DNA of 42,483 bases, taken from contig JAVBPQ010000067.1 of assembly GCA_031549525.1 (NCBI GenBank), forward strand, positions 1 to 42,483. Reading direction: 5' to 3'. Each line of letters opens with the position of its first letter. The first letter of the stretch is position 1. Positions 33,036 through 41,044 of this stretch are shown here, one piece after another. The notes beneath the pieces are model-generated. The model had not been told where the DNA came from, did not search any database, and saw nothing but the letters and a program-made list of their open reading frames with translations. The translations under genes were made by a program, and so were the position numbers. Source of the stretch: WQUF01 sp031549525. Its GTDB lineage: Bacteria > Bacillota > Clostridia > Clostridiales > Clostridiaceae.

Positions 33036-33838
33036 AATAATCACCTTTATTTATTGAAATTAAGTGTATTATAAATAAATATATATATGTGTGTCAATGA
33101 AGAATTATTCCAAGGAATTTTTAATTAAAATGTTTAATAATGTTAAATATAAATATAAAAATATGAATTTCTTCACACTAAAATTAAAATTTAAATTTTT
33201 ATAAAAAAAGAAACATATTCTGCATATTAATTAAATATATGCAAATTATATATATGAAAACATAATAGAAAAATTTTAAAAAAATTTATTTTTAAATATT
33301 AATTTGAGATAGTTCATTGAAATTTATATAACATAATAAATTTGAATGTGCGTTTTGTTAACTTTATAGTTTATGTGCGGCGATGGATTTATATTGCACA
33401 TTCTGAATTTAAAAAATTGTTTGATTGCTAATATTTAAATAGTATATGCAGTGTAATTTTGCGGAAATGGATTTTAATTTAGCAGGTGTATAAAATATTC
33501 ATGTTTAAACGAACGGAATTCCTCCACAATTTTAAAATATCAAAATTTCAATATATGAACATATGTGTAAATAGTAATTTAAGCTAATAATTTACATATC
33601 TAAAGATGTGGATTTGTAAAAACATGATGGACTATCCTAGGTATAACATATAATAATTACTTTTTAAATTTGATGAGCTATTAAATTATAATTTAAAAAT
33701 AAACTTATTCTTCTTATATTTATTTTTATTTTTCAATTAAGAGTAGATAAATTCTATTCTTTTTTTATAGAATTTTTTTTTGTCTCATGGTATATTAGAA
33801 TAGTCAAGATTAATAAGATCTGATTTAGAGGGGGAAAA
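33036..33838. other. 803-nt gene-free region
   Basis: Extremely AT-rich with stops in all frames. Two imperfect repeats, GTGCGGCGATGGATTT (about 33375-33390) and TTGCGGAAATGGATTT (about 33459-33474), lie 84 nt apart and are the least AT-rich parts; GATGTGGATTTG (33605-33616) may be a third. ATATGTGTAAAT (about 33560) can pair with ATTTACATAT (about 33590). A terminator-like hairpin stands at 33750. It may hold an untranslated RNA or gene remains. Confidence 0.55.
33750..33781 (+). terminator. Terminator hairpin with no coding gene upstream
   Basis: AATTCTAT (33750-33757) pairs with ATAGAATT (33767-33774), followed by seven more T residues. The nearest gene on its left runs the other way, so the transcript it ends would be non-coding. 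Confidence 0.65.
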
Positions 33839-34447
33839 ATGAATTTTATTAAAAAATTTAGTTATAATTCACCTGTTATAATAAGTTTTTTCATATTATC
33901 TCTTGTTGTATTGATATCTGGTATGAGCAGCTTTTTAACACTGAGATTTTCTTCTTTTTCTGATATAAATATGTATCTTAAACTTTTAACATATCCATTT
34001 GCTCATGCTAATTTTAATCATTTTATAAACAATTTTCTCTTAATTCTTGTTGTAGGACCTGGTGTAGAAGAGAGATATGGAAGTAAACTATTGCTTATAA
34101 TGATAATGATCACATCTATTATGACAGGATTTTGCAATATTGTTTTTTTTAGTGGTACAGGGCTACTTGGTGCAAGTGGAATTGCTTTTATGCTTATTGT
34201 AGTATCTTCTTACACAAATGTTAGAAAAGGAGCTATTCCAATCACGTTTATTTTGGTGCTTTTTCTTTATGTAGGAAGAGAGATTTTCAATGCTATATCT
34301 ATTAATGATGGCGTTTCACAATTTGCGCATATAATGGGAGGAATAATGGGTGCTGTATTTTGTTTTCTTATACCTAAAAGTAAAAGCAATAGTTTTTTTA
34401 AAAAAAAGTCACGATTTGAAAATACAGAACCCATGAATAAGGTATGA
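33839..34447 (+). CDS. Rhomboid family intramembrane serine protease
   Basis: A 202-residue protein with six transmembrane helices. It has HANFNHFINN (residues 56-65) in helix 2, the catalytic GASG with S113 in helix 4, and AHIMGGIMGA with H164 in helix 6: the Ser-His dyad is intact. GREIF and the GxxxG-like helix 6 packing also fit. It cleaves membrane proteins inside the bilayer; the substrate is unknown. GAGGGGG precedes the ATG. Convergent with the TauE-like gene, with only 5 nt between them. Confidence 0.9.
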   Translation: MNFIKKFSYNSPVIISFFILSLVVLISGMSSFLTLRFSSFSDINMYLKLLTYPFAHANFNHFINNFLLILVVGPGVEERYGSKLLLIMIMITSIMTGFCNIVFFSGTGLLGASGIAFMLIVVSSYTNVRKGAIPITFILVLFLYVGREIFNAISINDGVSQFAHIMGGIMGAVFCFLIPKSKSNSFFKKKSRFENTEPMNKV

Positions 34448-34452
34448 AAATA

Positions 34453-35196
34453 CTAAGGAAAGAAGATTAATTTAATGGCCATACCTATTGACACTGTTAC
34501 AAGCAAAGGTTTTATTATCTTTGCACCGTTTTTAATGGCAAATTTTGAACCTATATATCCACCTAAAATACAGCTAATTGCTACAAATATTCCAACTTTG
34601 TAATCAATTTTTTTATTATATGCAAATATTATCAATGAAGTCATATTAGATGTTAAGTTTAAAGCCTTTGCAATTCCACTGGATTTTAAAATGTCAAATT
34701 TAAATATGAGTATTAGTCCTAATATTAAAAATGCACCTGCTCCAGGTCCAAAAAAACCATCATAAAAGCCCAGTGAAAATGCAAGAATTAACCCTAAGGA
34801 GAAATTTTTTTTAGTATATCCTTTAAATTCATCCTTATTGCCCATATTTTTGTTTAGTAAGGTATACATAGCTACTATTATTAATAAAAATGGTACTATC
34901 TTTTTTAAAAAATCAGAGTTAATGGCTAAAAGACTGTTTACACCAAAAGTCGTTCCTATGATGCAAAATGGTATTCCCCATTTTAAAAATTTAGTATCTG
35001 TATTTCCGCTTTTAAAAAAGTTATATGCTGAGACGGATGTTCCCATAGTAGCTGAAAATTTATTTGTTCCAGATGTCATAACATAAGGAAGTCCATAAAT
35101 AAGATAAGCAGGTATACTAATTAAACCGCCTCCTCCTGCTATAGCATCTACAAATAATGCAAAAAAACCTGCAACACATAATAAAAATAATCTCAT
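34453..35196 (-). CDS. TauE/SafE (TSUP) family permease
   Basis: A 247-residue protein with about eight transmembrane segments. Two family signatures are visible: DAIAGGGGLISIPAYLIYGLP near the N-terminus and GFYDGFFGPGAGAFLILGL in the middle. Members export or import sulfite, taurine-derived sulfonates or organosulfur anions; the ligand here is unknown. GGAATG lies upstream of the ATG. Confidence 0.92.
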   Translation of the reverse strand: MRLFLLCVAGFFALFVDAIAGGGGLISIPAYLIYGLPYVMTSGTNKFSATMGTSVSAYNFFKSGNTDTKFLKWGIPFCIIGTTFGVNSLLAINSDFLKKIVPFLLIIVAMYTLLNKNMGNKDEFKGYTKKNFSLGLILAFSLGFYDGFFGPGAGAFLILGLILIFKFDILKSSGIAKALNLTSNMTSLIIFAYNKKIDYKVGIFVAISCILGGYIGSKFAIKNGAKIIKPLLVTVSIGMAIKLIFFP

Positions 35197-35335
35197 TAAA
35201 TAAGAACATTCCTTTCTTATATGAAAAATTTAATATTTAAAAATTTTATGACACATAGTATAGTTTATCATAATTATAAATAATTTGCAGGTTTATATAT
35301 ATTTAAAATAATAACAAAGTAACTCGTATAATTGC

Positions 35336-35364
35336 TTGAAAAATAATAAAAAATAATATAAAAT
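35336..35364 (+). promoter_or_regulatory. Promoter of tRNA-Leu(CAG)
   Basis: TTGAAA (35336-35341), 17 nt, TAAAAT (35359-35364). A TATAAA hexamer overlaps the -10. It lies 34 nt ahead of the tRNA. Confidence 0.6.
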
Positions 35365-35398
35365 ACTTTTAAGATATTAAAATAAGCAGATTGTATTT

Positions 35399-35485
35399 GC
35401 AGATGTGGCGGAATTGGCAGACGCGCTAGCTTCAGGCGCTAGTAAAAGCAATTTTGTGCAGGTTCAAATCCTGTCATCTGCACCA
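35399..35485 (+). tRNA. tRNA-Leu (CAG)
   Basis: The acceptor GCAGATG pairs with CATCTGC. The anticodon arm CTAGC-TTCAGGC-GCTAG gives anticodon CAG. A long variable arm precedes the T-arm CAGGTTCAAATCCTG, then A and an encoded CCA at 35483-35485. It is the only tRNA of the four in the window with CCA in the gene. Confidence 0.95.
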
Positions 35486-35585
35486 AATAGATTGTTAATA
35501 TTGTTGAAAATTTTATAAAACTAACTGTAGGATAAATGGTTGTATATTCTGTCTGACTAACTACTAATGTATAGGAGATGATTAT

Positions 35586-35936
35586 ATGCAAAGTAATGTA
35601 CTTAAGTTTGAAAAAGAGAGTATTTCTATTGACTCAAATGAGCTGCTAGGATTTTTGAATTATGATACACCAGAATTAATAAAGGCAAACGCTATTTTAA
35701 CTATTGGAAGATATAAATTTAGCAATGAGTATTTGATAGATAGGCTTTATAAAATAGCTTGTGATATTAATTCAAATAAGCCAGTTTTTTCAGAGCTGTG
35801 TAATTCACATATTGCCTGTGCATCCTTATATCTTTTAGGAACGGATAAGTCTATAAAAAGATATAATGAAGCATTAAACTATTTCAGCGATAGAGATAAG
35901 AAAGCTATAAAGCAATTTATACAAAACTTTCTTTAA
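35586..35936 (+). CDS. Conserved-looking 116-residue soluble protein, function unknown
   Basis: A mostly helical cytoplasmic protein without a signal. Residues about 20-115 (ELLGFLNYDTPELIKANAIL, then LCNSHIACASLYLLG and KKAIKQFIQNFL) look like stacked helices, possibly HEAT-like, but no family is recognised. AGGAG lies about 8 nt before the ATG. A strong shared terminator starts at its stop codon. It stands alone between tRNA-Leu(CAG) and a kinase-like gene. Confidence 0.68.
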   Translation: MQSNVLKFEKESISIDSNELLGFLNYDTPELIKANAILTIGRYKFSNEYLIDRLYKIACDINSNKPVFSELCNSHIACASLYLLGTDKSIKRYNEALNYFSDRDKKAIKQFIQNFL

Positions 35937-35966
35937 ATATAAAGTAGCTAAAAGCTACTTTATATT
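35936..35966. terminator. Bidirectional terminator
   Basis: AATATAAAGTAGCT (35936-35949) pairs perfectly with AGCTACTTTATATT (35953-35966). Stop codons of both flanking genes touch or lie inside it. Confidence 0.9.
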
Positions 35967-36542
35967 ATTTTCTAGATAATTAAAAATCTTCGATTTCCAG
36001 TTTATATATAAATTTTCATCCCTTGCTTTTACATGAGATAAAAAGGTATACAGTAATTTTCTTTTGTGAAGACCTTTCATGAGATGACGTGGATATTCAA
36101 CAACTTTTTTATAATGATTTTTAGGATCTATTATCTTTATACTATGTTCATTTTTTACATATATATCTTTGCATCTTATATCTAATCTTTTAAAACCTAA
36201 TCTTTTAAATTCTAATATTAAATCTATAACTTTATTAGATAATGTTTGACTTAAGCCGTGCTTTTTTACATATTTATCCAAAGGTTCTCCAACTATTAAT
36301 TCTCTTACAATATATTTATCTCCAAACTCTATTAATTTTGGAAAAAAAATACTTTTTTGGCTTTTTTTCAAGATATAGATCTCATCTTCCCATATTTTAT
36401 TTTTTTCGAAAATTTTAATTACATTTCGATTTGGTAATAAAAATACTATACCATTATGTCCTTTACCAATAAAAGTACTTTTTTTCATTAATTTTTCTAA
36501 AGATTCATTTAAATCTACATAATAAGCCTTTATGTCAGTCAT
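35955..36542 (-). CDS. Short protein-kinase-like protein
   Basis: About 195 residues with the outline of a Hanks-type kinase N-lobe and catalytic loop: glycine loop GKGHNG (26-31), VIKIFEK with K43, hinge YIVRELIVGEPLDKYV, and RLDIRCKDIYV, where HRD is replaced by RLD (D121). IIDPKN replaces DFG (D139). The large C-lobe after DFG is missing, so this is about two thirds of a normal kinase. Similar short kinase-like proteins occur in Bacillus and Clostridium. ATG at 36542 follows TGAGG. Activity is uncertain. Confidence 0.72.
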   Translation of the reverse strand: MTDIKAYYVDLNESLEKLMKKSTFIGKGHNGIVFLLPNRNVIKIFEKNKIWEDEIYILKKSQKSIFFPKLIEFGDKYIVRELIVGEPLDKYVKKHGLSQTLSNKVIDLILEFKRLGFKRLDIRCKDIYVKNEHSIKIIDPKNHYKKVVEYPRHLMKGLHKRKLLYTFLSHVKARDENLYINWKSKIFNYLENNIK

Positions 36543-36698
36543 ATAAATCCTCAAAGTATTATTTATATATTCTATGAATTTATATTATTTTTACCACAGT
36601 ATTTTAATTATTTAATATTTAAATTTAAATTATAAATAAAATAGAAGGAATTGAAATATATATATAGAATATTTAAATTTATGTAGGAGGAGTTTTTT

Positions 36699-37226
36699 AT
36701 GTTAAACTTAAGCTTTAATTATTATCCTATATATGTAAAAAATATACTCGCTTCAGATATTGAGAAAATTTCTATGATGTTAAATAGCGATGATTCTATT
36801 GCATGTATTATAGAAAGCGATTCTATTTCAACTGATAAATTGAGACTTAGGTTTTTAGAATACTATATTAGTGATGATGATTTTTTTTTAAAAGTATTGT
36901 ACAGATCAGAAATAATTGGATTAATAAAAGGAAGAGTTTGTACTGAAAATAGTACTGCATGGATTTCTTCATTTTATATTAAAAACAATCATAGAAGAAG
37001 AGGAATTGCAAAATTTATTTACCATGAAATTGAATCTATAGTATTCAATAAATATGGAATTAGCAATATGTATGTGAGCACTACGCCATATAATCATAAT
37101 GAATTATTGTTTTGGAATAATTTAGGTTATAGGGTTAATCGAGTGGTAAATGATTTCTATGAGTATTATGATAGAAAGCTTCCTATGGTAATGTTAAATA
37201 AAAAGATAAATATTATTTTATATTAG
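36699..37226 (+). CDS. GNAT family N-acetyltransferase
   Basis: The 175-residue product has a GNAT fold. IIGLIKGRV and TAWISSFYIKNNHRRRGIAKFIYHEI include the acetyl-CoA pyrophosphate loop RRRGIAK, and NELLFWNNLGYRV gives the C-terminal strand. The acceptor substrate cannot be told. TAGGAGGAG stands about 8 nt before the ATG. Behind it lies an inverted repeat that covers the ribosome site of the next gene. Confidence 0.85.
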   Translation: MLNLSFNYYPIYVKNILASDIEKISMMLNSDDSIACIIESDSISTDKLRLRFLEYYISDDDFFLKVLYRSEIIGLIKGRVCTENSTAWISSFYIKNNHRRRGIAKFIYHEIESIVFNKYGISNMYVSTTPYNHNELLFWNNLGYRVNRVVNDFYEYYDRKLPMVMLNKKINIILY

Positions 37227-37240
37227 TATAATTAACATAA

Positions 37241-37285
37241 TTCCCAAATATAATATTATTGATTTTAATTTTAGTTATTTGGGGG
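37241..37285 (+). promoter_or_regulatory. Hairpin able to mask the ribosome binding site of the next gene
   Basis: CCCAAATA (37243-37250) is fully complementary to TATTTGGG (37276-37283), extended by two U-G pairs, with a 25-nt AT loop. The right arm contains the GGGGG Shine-Dalgarno sequence of the gene at 37291. There is no T-run after it, so it is not an ordinary terminator. Confidence 0.5.
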
Positions 37286-37290
37286 ATAAT

Positions 37291-38049
37291 ATGAATTATA
37301 ATAAATACATAATTAATAAGAAAAAGAAGCAAGCCTATATTTTACTAATAGTTCCTTTAATTATTTTTGGAATAGCATACTTTATAATTAATTCAGTGTT
37401 TAATAAAAATACAATTCCATTTAAAATTATAGAAGTTATTCAGGATATAAATAAAACGAATATTTATCATGAAAACAATTCAGAGGGGTCAGATGTAAAA
37501 AACGAAGACTTATTAAAGGAAGAGAGTATTTCAAAAGAAGAGGATCTTTCAAAACAAGAATCTGTTGCGGCAAACTCAAATGCTATAAAAGGTTTATCTT
37601 ATTTTCTTATTGGTTTTTATGAGGCTGATTTAAATGCGTCTTCAGAAAAATTAATAAGTTCTTTGCCTTTTATTAAAATAAGTTATAATGGTGAAGTGTT
37701 CTTTTTAATGAAAATAATGGTAAAGGATGAAGTTGAAAGCAATAAAAAACTCATTGAAGATAATGGATATTCTGCAATACAGATAGATCTTTCAAATTCA
37801 AAGACTAATGATAAATTAATGAATTCTATTTTTTTATCTATGAAGGAGATCTTTTCTAAGCTTTGTGAGGAAGACATAAAAGCTATTAAAACTTTAGATT
37901 TTAAGAATTGGATATTGGCTCTTCCTAAAGAAAAGGAAAATGAAAAGTATTATGAAAATCTAGTAAATATTAGACAAAAGGTTAAGGATCTTAAAGAGGA
38001 TATGATTTTAGAAGATTGCATAGATATTATACAGTTAATAATTAACTAA
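37291..38049 (+). CDS. Membrane-anchored protein upstream of maf, function unknown
   Basis: About 252 residues. A basic N-terminus (NKKKKQ) is followed by a single transmembrane helix (AYILLIVPLIIFGIAYFII), an acidic linker with repeated SKEEDLSKQE, and an external domain of about 150 residues. Clostridia often encode a SPOR-like membrane protein just before maf, and the arrangement fits that, but I see no clear SPOR motif. ATG at 37291 lies right after GGGGGATAAT; an upstream TTG overlaps that site. It precedes maf by 9 nt, likely one operon. Confidence 0.7.
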   Translation: MNYNKYIINKKKKQAYILLIVPLIIFGIAYFIINSVFNKNTIPFKIIEVIQDINKTNIYHENNSEGSDVKNEDLLKEESISKEEDLSKQESVAANSNAIKGLSYFLIGFYEADLNASSEKLISSLPFIKISYNGEVFFLMKIMVKDEVESNKKLIEDNGYSAIQIDLSNSKTNDKLMNSIFLSMKEIFSKLCEEDIKAIKTLDFKNWILALPKEKENEKYYENLVNIRQKVKDLKEDMILEDCIDIIQLIIN

Positions 38050-38058
38050 GGGGATAAT

Positions 38059-38634
38059 ATGAAGGTATATTTAGCATCAAAATCGCCAAGAAGGCAAGAG
38101 CTTATGAAGTTTATTTTTAAAGAGTTTGAAGTATATCCATCTTTATTTGATGAAGATAAATTGATTAAGGGGCAGATGGCTCCTTTTCAGTATGTGATGG
38201 AGCTTGCTAAAAAAAAGGCCTGTGAAGTCATGAATAGATTAAATGATGAGTGTATAATAATATCTTCTGATACTATTGTATGCTGTGATGATGATATATT
38301 TGGAAAACCAAGGGGTAAAGAACATGCATTTAATATGCTAAAGAGGCTAGAGAATAGAAAACATGAGGTATATACTGGAGTATGTTTAATAAATACTAAG
38401 GATGAGAGAATCATAAATTTTTATGAAAAAACATATGTATATTTTGATCATATGACAGATATTGAAATTGAAGAATATTTACATACAGGAGAATACAAGG
38501 ATAAAGCTGGAGCCTATGGAATACAAGGCTTTGCTTCTAAGTTTGTAAAAAAAATAGAAGGGTGCTATTTTAATGTCATGGGTTTTCCTGTAAATAAGAT
38601 ATATTCTAATTTAAAAGAAAATAATATGATCTGA
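38059..38634 (+). CDS. maf: Maf family nucleoside triphosphate pyrophosphatase
   Basis: A 191-residue Maf/YceF protein. It opens VYLASKSPRRQELMKF, followed by ISSDTIVCCDDDIFGKP, HEVYTGVCLI, YKDKAGAYGIQGFASKFVKKIEGCYFNVMGFP. These hydrolyse non-canonical or canonical dTTP/UTP to monophosphates, and B. subtilis Maf affects septation. The ATG follows GGGGATAAT. Next gene is nagB. Confidence 0.95.
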   Translation: MKVYLASKSPRRQELMKFIFKEFEVYPSLFDEDKLIKGQMAPFQYVMELAKKKACEVMNRLNDECIIISSDTIVCCDDDIFGKPRGKEHAFNMLKRLENRKHEVYTGVCLINTKDERIINFYEKTYVYFDHMTDIEIEEYLHTGEYKDKAGAYGIQGFASKFVKKIEGCYFNVMGFPVNKIYSNLKENNMI

Positions 38635-38654
38635 TTATTTTAAGAGGTGGTAAG

Positions 38655-39392
38655 ATGATAAAATTAATAATAACAAAAGATTATGATGAGATGAGCTCTA
38701 GAGCTTGTGAAGAAGTTTTAAAGGTTATGATGAATAAGAAGGATGCAGTGCTTGGGCTTGCAACTGGAAGCACTCCTGTTGGTCTTTATGAAGATTTAGT
38801 TTCTATGTATGAAGAAGGGAAACTGGATTTTAGTCTAATTAAAAGCGTCAATTTGGATGAATATGTAGGCATATCAAGTGACCATGATCAGAGCTATAGA
38901 TATTTTATGAATAAAAATCTCTTTGATAGGGTAAATATCGATAAAGCTAATACCCATGTGCCAAATGGAAATGCTGAGAATATGGAAAAAGAAGCAGAAG
39001 ATTATGAGAAGATAATCGATTCATTAGGGGGAGTTGATATTCAAGTCTTAGGAATAGGGGGAAATGGTCACATAGGGTTTAATGAACCTTGCGAAAAATT
39101 AAATCTCTATACTTCCGTGGTTAAATTGAATGATGAAACCATAAGAGATAATTCAAGATTCTTTAATTCCATAGATGAGGTCCCAAAATATGCTATATCT
39201 ATGGGAATGGCATCTATTTTAAAAGCTAAGAAGATAATACTTTTAGCATCAGGAGAAAAAAAGGCTAAAGTGATTGGAGAGCTTGTTAATGATAAAAAAG
39301 TAACCACAAGTAATCCTGCATCATTTTTAGGACTGCATGATGATGTTGTTGTGATAGTTGATGAAAATGCCGCTAAATTTATAAAAAGATAA
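38655..39392 (+). CDS. nagB: Glucosamine-6-phosphate deaminase
   Basis: A 245-residue enzyme with LGLATGSTPVGLY (sugar-phosphate loop), SVNLDEYVGIS, LGIGGNGHIGFNEP with the ring-opening histidine, and LLASGEKKAKVI. It converts glucosamine-6-phosphate to fructose-6-phosphate and ammonia, linking cell-wall amino sugars to glycolysis. AGAGGTGG precedes the ATG. nagA is not adjacent. A terminator follows. Confidence 0.96.
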   Translation: MIKLIITKDYDEMSSRACEEVLKVMMNKKDAVLGLATGSTPVGLYEDLVSMYEEGKLDFSLIKSVNLDEYVGISSDHDQSYRYFMNKNLFDRVNIDKANTHVPNGNAENMEKEAEDYEKIIDSLGGVDIQVLGIGGNGHIGFNEPCEKLNLYTSVVKLNDETIRDNSRFFNSIDEVPKYAISMGMASILKAKKIILLASGEKKAKVIGELVNDKKVTTSNPASFLGLHDDVVVIVDENAAKFIKR

Positions 39393-39393
39393 G

Positions 39394-39425
39394 ATAAACC
39401 AAAGGGCAAATATCCTTTGGTTTAT
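39394..39425. terminator. Bidirectional terminator after nagB
   Basis: ATAAACCAAAGG (39394-39405) is a perfect inverted match to CCTTTGGTTTAT (39414-39425), with TTTTAT following. The convergent radical SAM gene ends within it at 39422. Confidence 0.92.
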
Positions 39426-40330
39426 TTTATGCCCTCTAAATTAAACTCTGGTATGTAACTCTCTTCAGATGACCCTTCATCTTGCACAAGTGCATTTTTA
39501 ATTCCTAAATTTAATGCATATTCAATTAGTGCGTCGTAGTGAGCTTTATTTAATTTTTTATTTATATTTTTATAATCATAAGCTTTATACATCGGAACAT
39601 ATTGATTCATTAAGCTTATATATACATCATCTTTATATCTATCATATATATAATCCAATATCTTTTTTGAATCAAAGAGCAGCCCTGGGAGCATCAAATG
39701 CCTTATGATTATTCCTTTTTTCATCATTTTATTTTCATCAAATTCAAATTTTCCAATTTGAGAGTACATCTCTTCTAATGCTGATGAGGCAAATTTAAAA
39801 TAATCTTTTGCATTTGAATATAAAATAGCATATTTATCATTAAAATACTTTATATCCATAAGATATATATCAACATATCCTTTAAGCTCTGAAATTGTGC
39901 TTTTCTTTTCATATCCACCTGTATTATAAACTATGGGAATACTAAGCCCTTTTTGTTTAGCATACTTGATGGCTTCTAAAATCTGATAGATAAAATGGGT
40001 GGGGCTTACAAGATTTATATTATAAGCACCTTTATTTTGAAGATTCAAAAATATATTTGAAAGCCCTTCAATTGAAATTTCAAGACCAAATCCTTCATGA
40101 CTTATATTAAAATTTTGACAGAAAACACATTTAAGAGGACAGTTTGAAAAAAATACAGTTCCTGAGCCTCTTTTATCATCAAGGTTTCCTGAAATAAAAG
40201 GCTCTTCAAAGTGATGCAGCATAGCTCTTGCTGCTTTTATATTAAAACCTGACTTGCAATATCCAATTTCTCCATTTATTCTGTTTACATTGCATTCTCT
40301 AGGACAAATATTGCATTTTTTTAAATTCAT
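39422..40330 (-). CDS. Radical SAM protein, PflX/pyruvate-formate-lyase-activase-like
   Basis: About 302 residues. The radical SAM cluster motif CPLKCVFC gives C64, C68 and C71; an N-terminal cysteine set CNICPREC (C6, C9, C13) plus C25 could hold a second metal or cluster. VSPTHFIYQILEAI, PIVYNTGGYEKK and MDIKYFNDKYA are typical of the COG1313 (PflX) group, related to glycyl-radical activases; its target is unknown, and no pfl-like gene is adjacent. ATG at 40330 is chosen for GGTGG upstream. Confidence 0.87.
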   Translation of the reverse strand: MNLKKCNICPRECNVNRINGEIGYCKSGFNIKAARAMLHHFEEPFISGNLDDKRGSGTVFFSNCPLKCVFCQNFNISHEGFGLEISIEGLSNIFLNLQNKGAYNINLVSPTHFIYQILEAIKYAKQKGLSIPIVYNTGGYEKKSTISELKGYVDIYLMDIKYFNDKYAILYSNAKDYFKFASSALEEMYSQIGKFEFDENKMMKKGIIIRHLMLPGLLFDSKKILDYIYDRYKDDVYISLMNQYVPMYKAYDYKNINKKLNKAHYDALIEYALNLGIKNALVQDEGSSEESYIPEFNLEGIK

Positions 40331-40421
40331 ATAATCCACCTATAAAAAATAAATTATGTGTGATAAAATCAAAGGGTGATAATCTATTATATACTATTGG
40401 CAAAAGCATGGGGGGAATAGT

Positions 40422-41030
40422 TTGAAAAATAAAAATGGTTTAATAAAGATAATAGTTATAATTCTTTTATTTTTTGCTGGGTATTTTTTAAATAGTATTA
40501 CTAGAGAGAGTTTGCCACAAGATGAGGTTAAATTAACTCAAGATCATGAAAATTCTATTAAAGACATAGAGGATGTGGGTGAGAATGAAAGTTTAGACTA
40601 TGAAGATTCTACATCTAGTGAGAAACCAACACCTTTACAAAATAAAATTGAGAATGAAAATGAAGCTGATGATAAAAGTGACGATAAAGCTTCATCTAAA
40701 AAGATATTAAATAGCTTTGAAGATGTTGCAGAGTACATAAAAGAAAATGGAAAACTTCCTGACAATTTTATAACAAAGATAGCAGCAAGAGATCTTGGAT
40801 GGGAATCAAATAAAGGGAATTTAGATGAGGTTGCGCCTGGAAAAAGCATTGGTGGTGATATATTTAATAATTATGAAGGAAAACTTCCTAAAAAGTCAGG
40901 AAGGATTTACTATGAGTGTGACATCAATTATATTTCAGGCTTTAGAGGGGATGATAGAATAATATTTTCAAATGATGGATTGATTTATAAAACAGAAGAT
41001 CACTATGATACTTTTACAGAAATTAAATAG
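40422..41030 (+). CDS. Membrane-anchored barnase-type guanyl-specific ribonuclease
   Basis: The 202-residue protein has a basic N-terminus, a transmembrane helix or uncleaved signal (residues 7-24), an acidic low-complexity linker (29-92), and a C-terminal domain (93-202) that aligns with mature barnase of B. amyloliquefaciens without a gap. The barnase residues K27, E73, R83, R87 and H102 correspond to K119, E165, R175, R179 and H194. LPDNFITK, GWESNKGNL, APGKSIGGDIF and DHYDTF are close to identical. An active, surface-tethered endoribonuclease is predicted. TTG start with GGGGGG 6 nt before it. The inhibitor gene follows after 14 nt. Confidence 0.93.
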   Translation: MKNKNGLIKIIVIILLFFAGYFLNSITRESLPQDEVKLTQDHENSIKDIEDVGENESLDYEDSTSSEKPTPLQNKIENENEADDKSDDKASSKKILNSFEDVAEYIKENGKLPDNFITKIAARDLGWESNKGNLDEVAPGKSIGGDIFNNYEGKLPKKSGRIYYECDINYISGFRGDDRIIFSNDGLIYKTEDHYDTFTEIK

Positions 41031-41044
41031 CAAGGTGGGATAAT

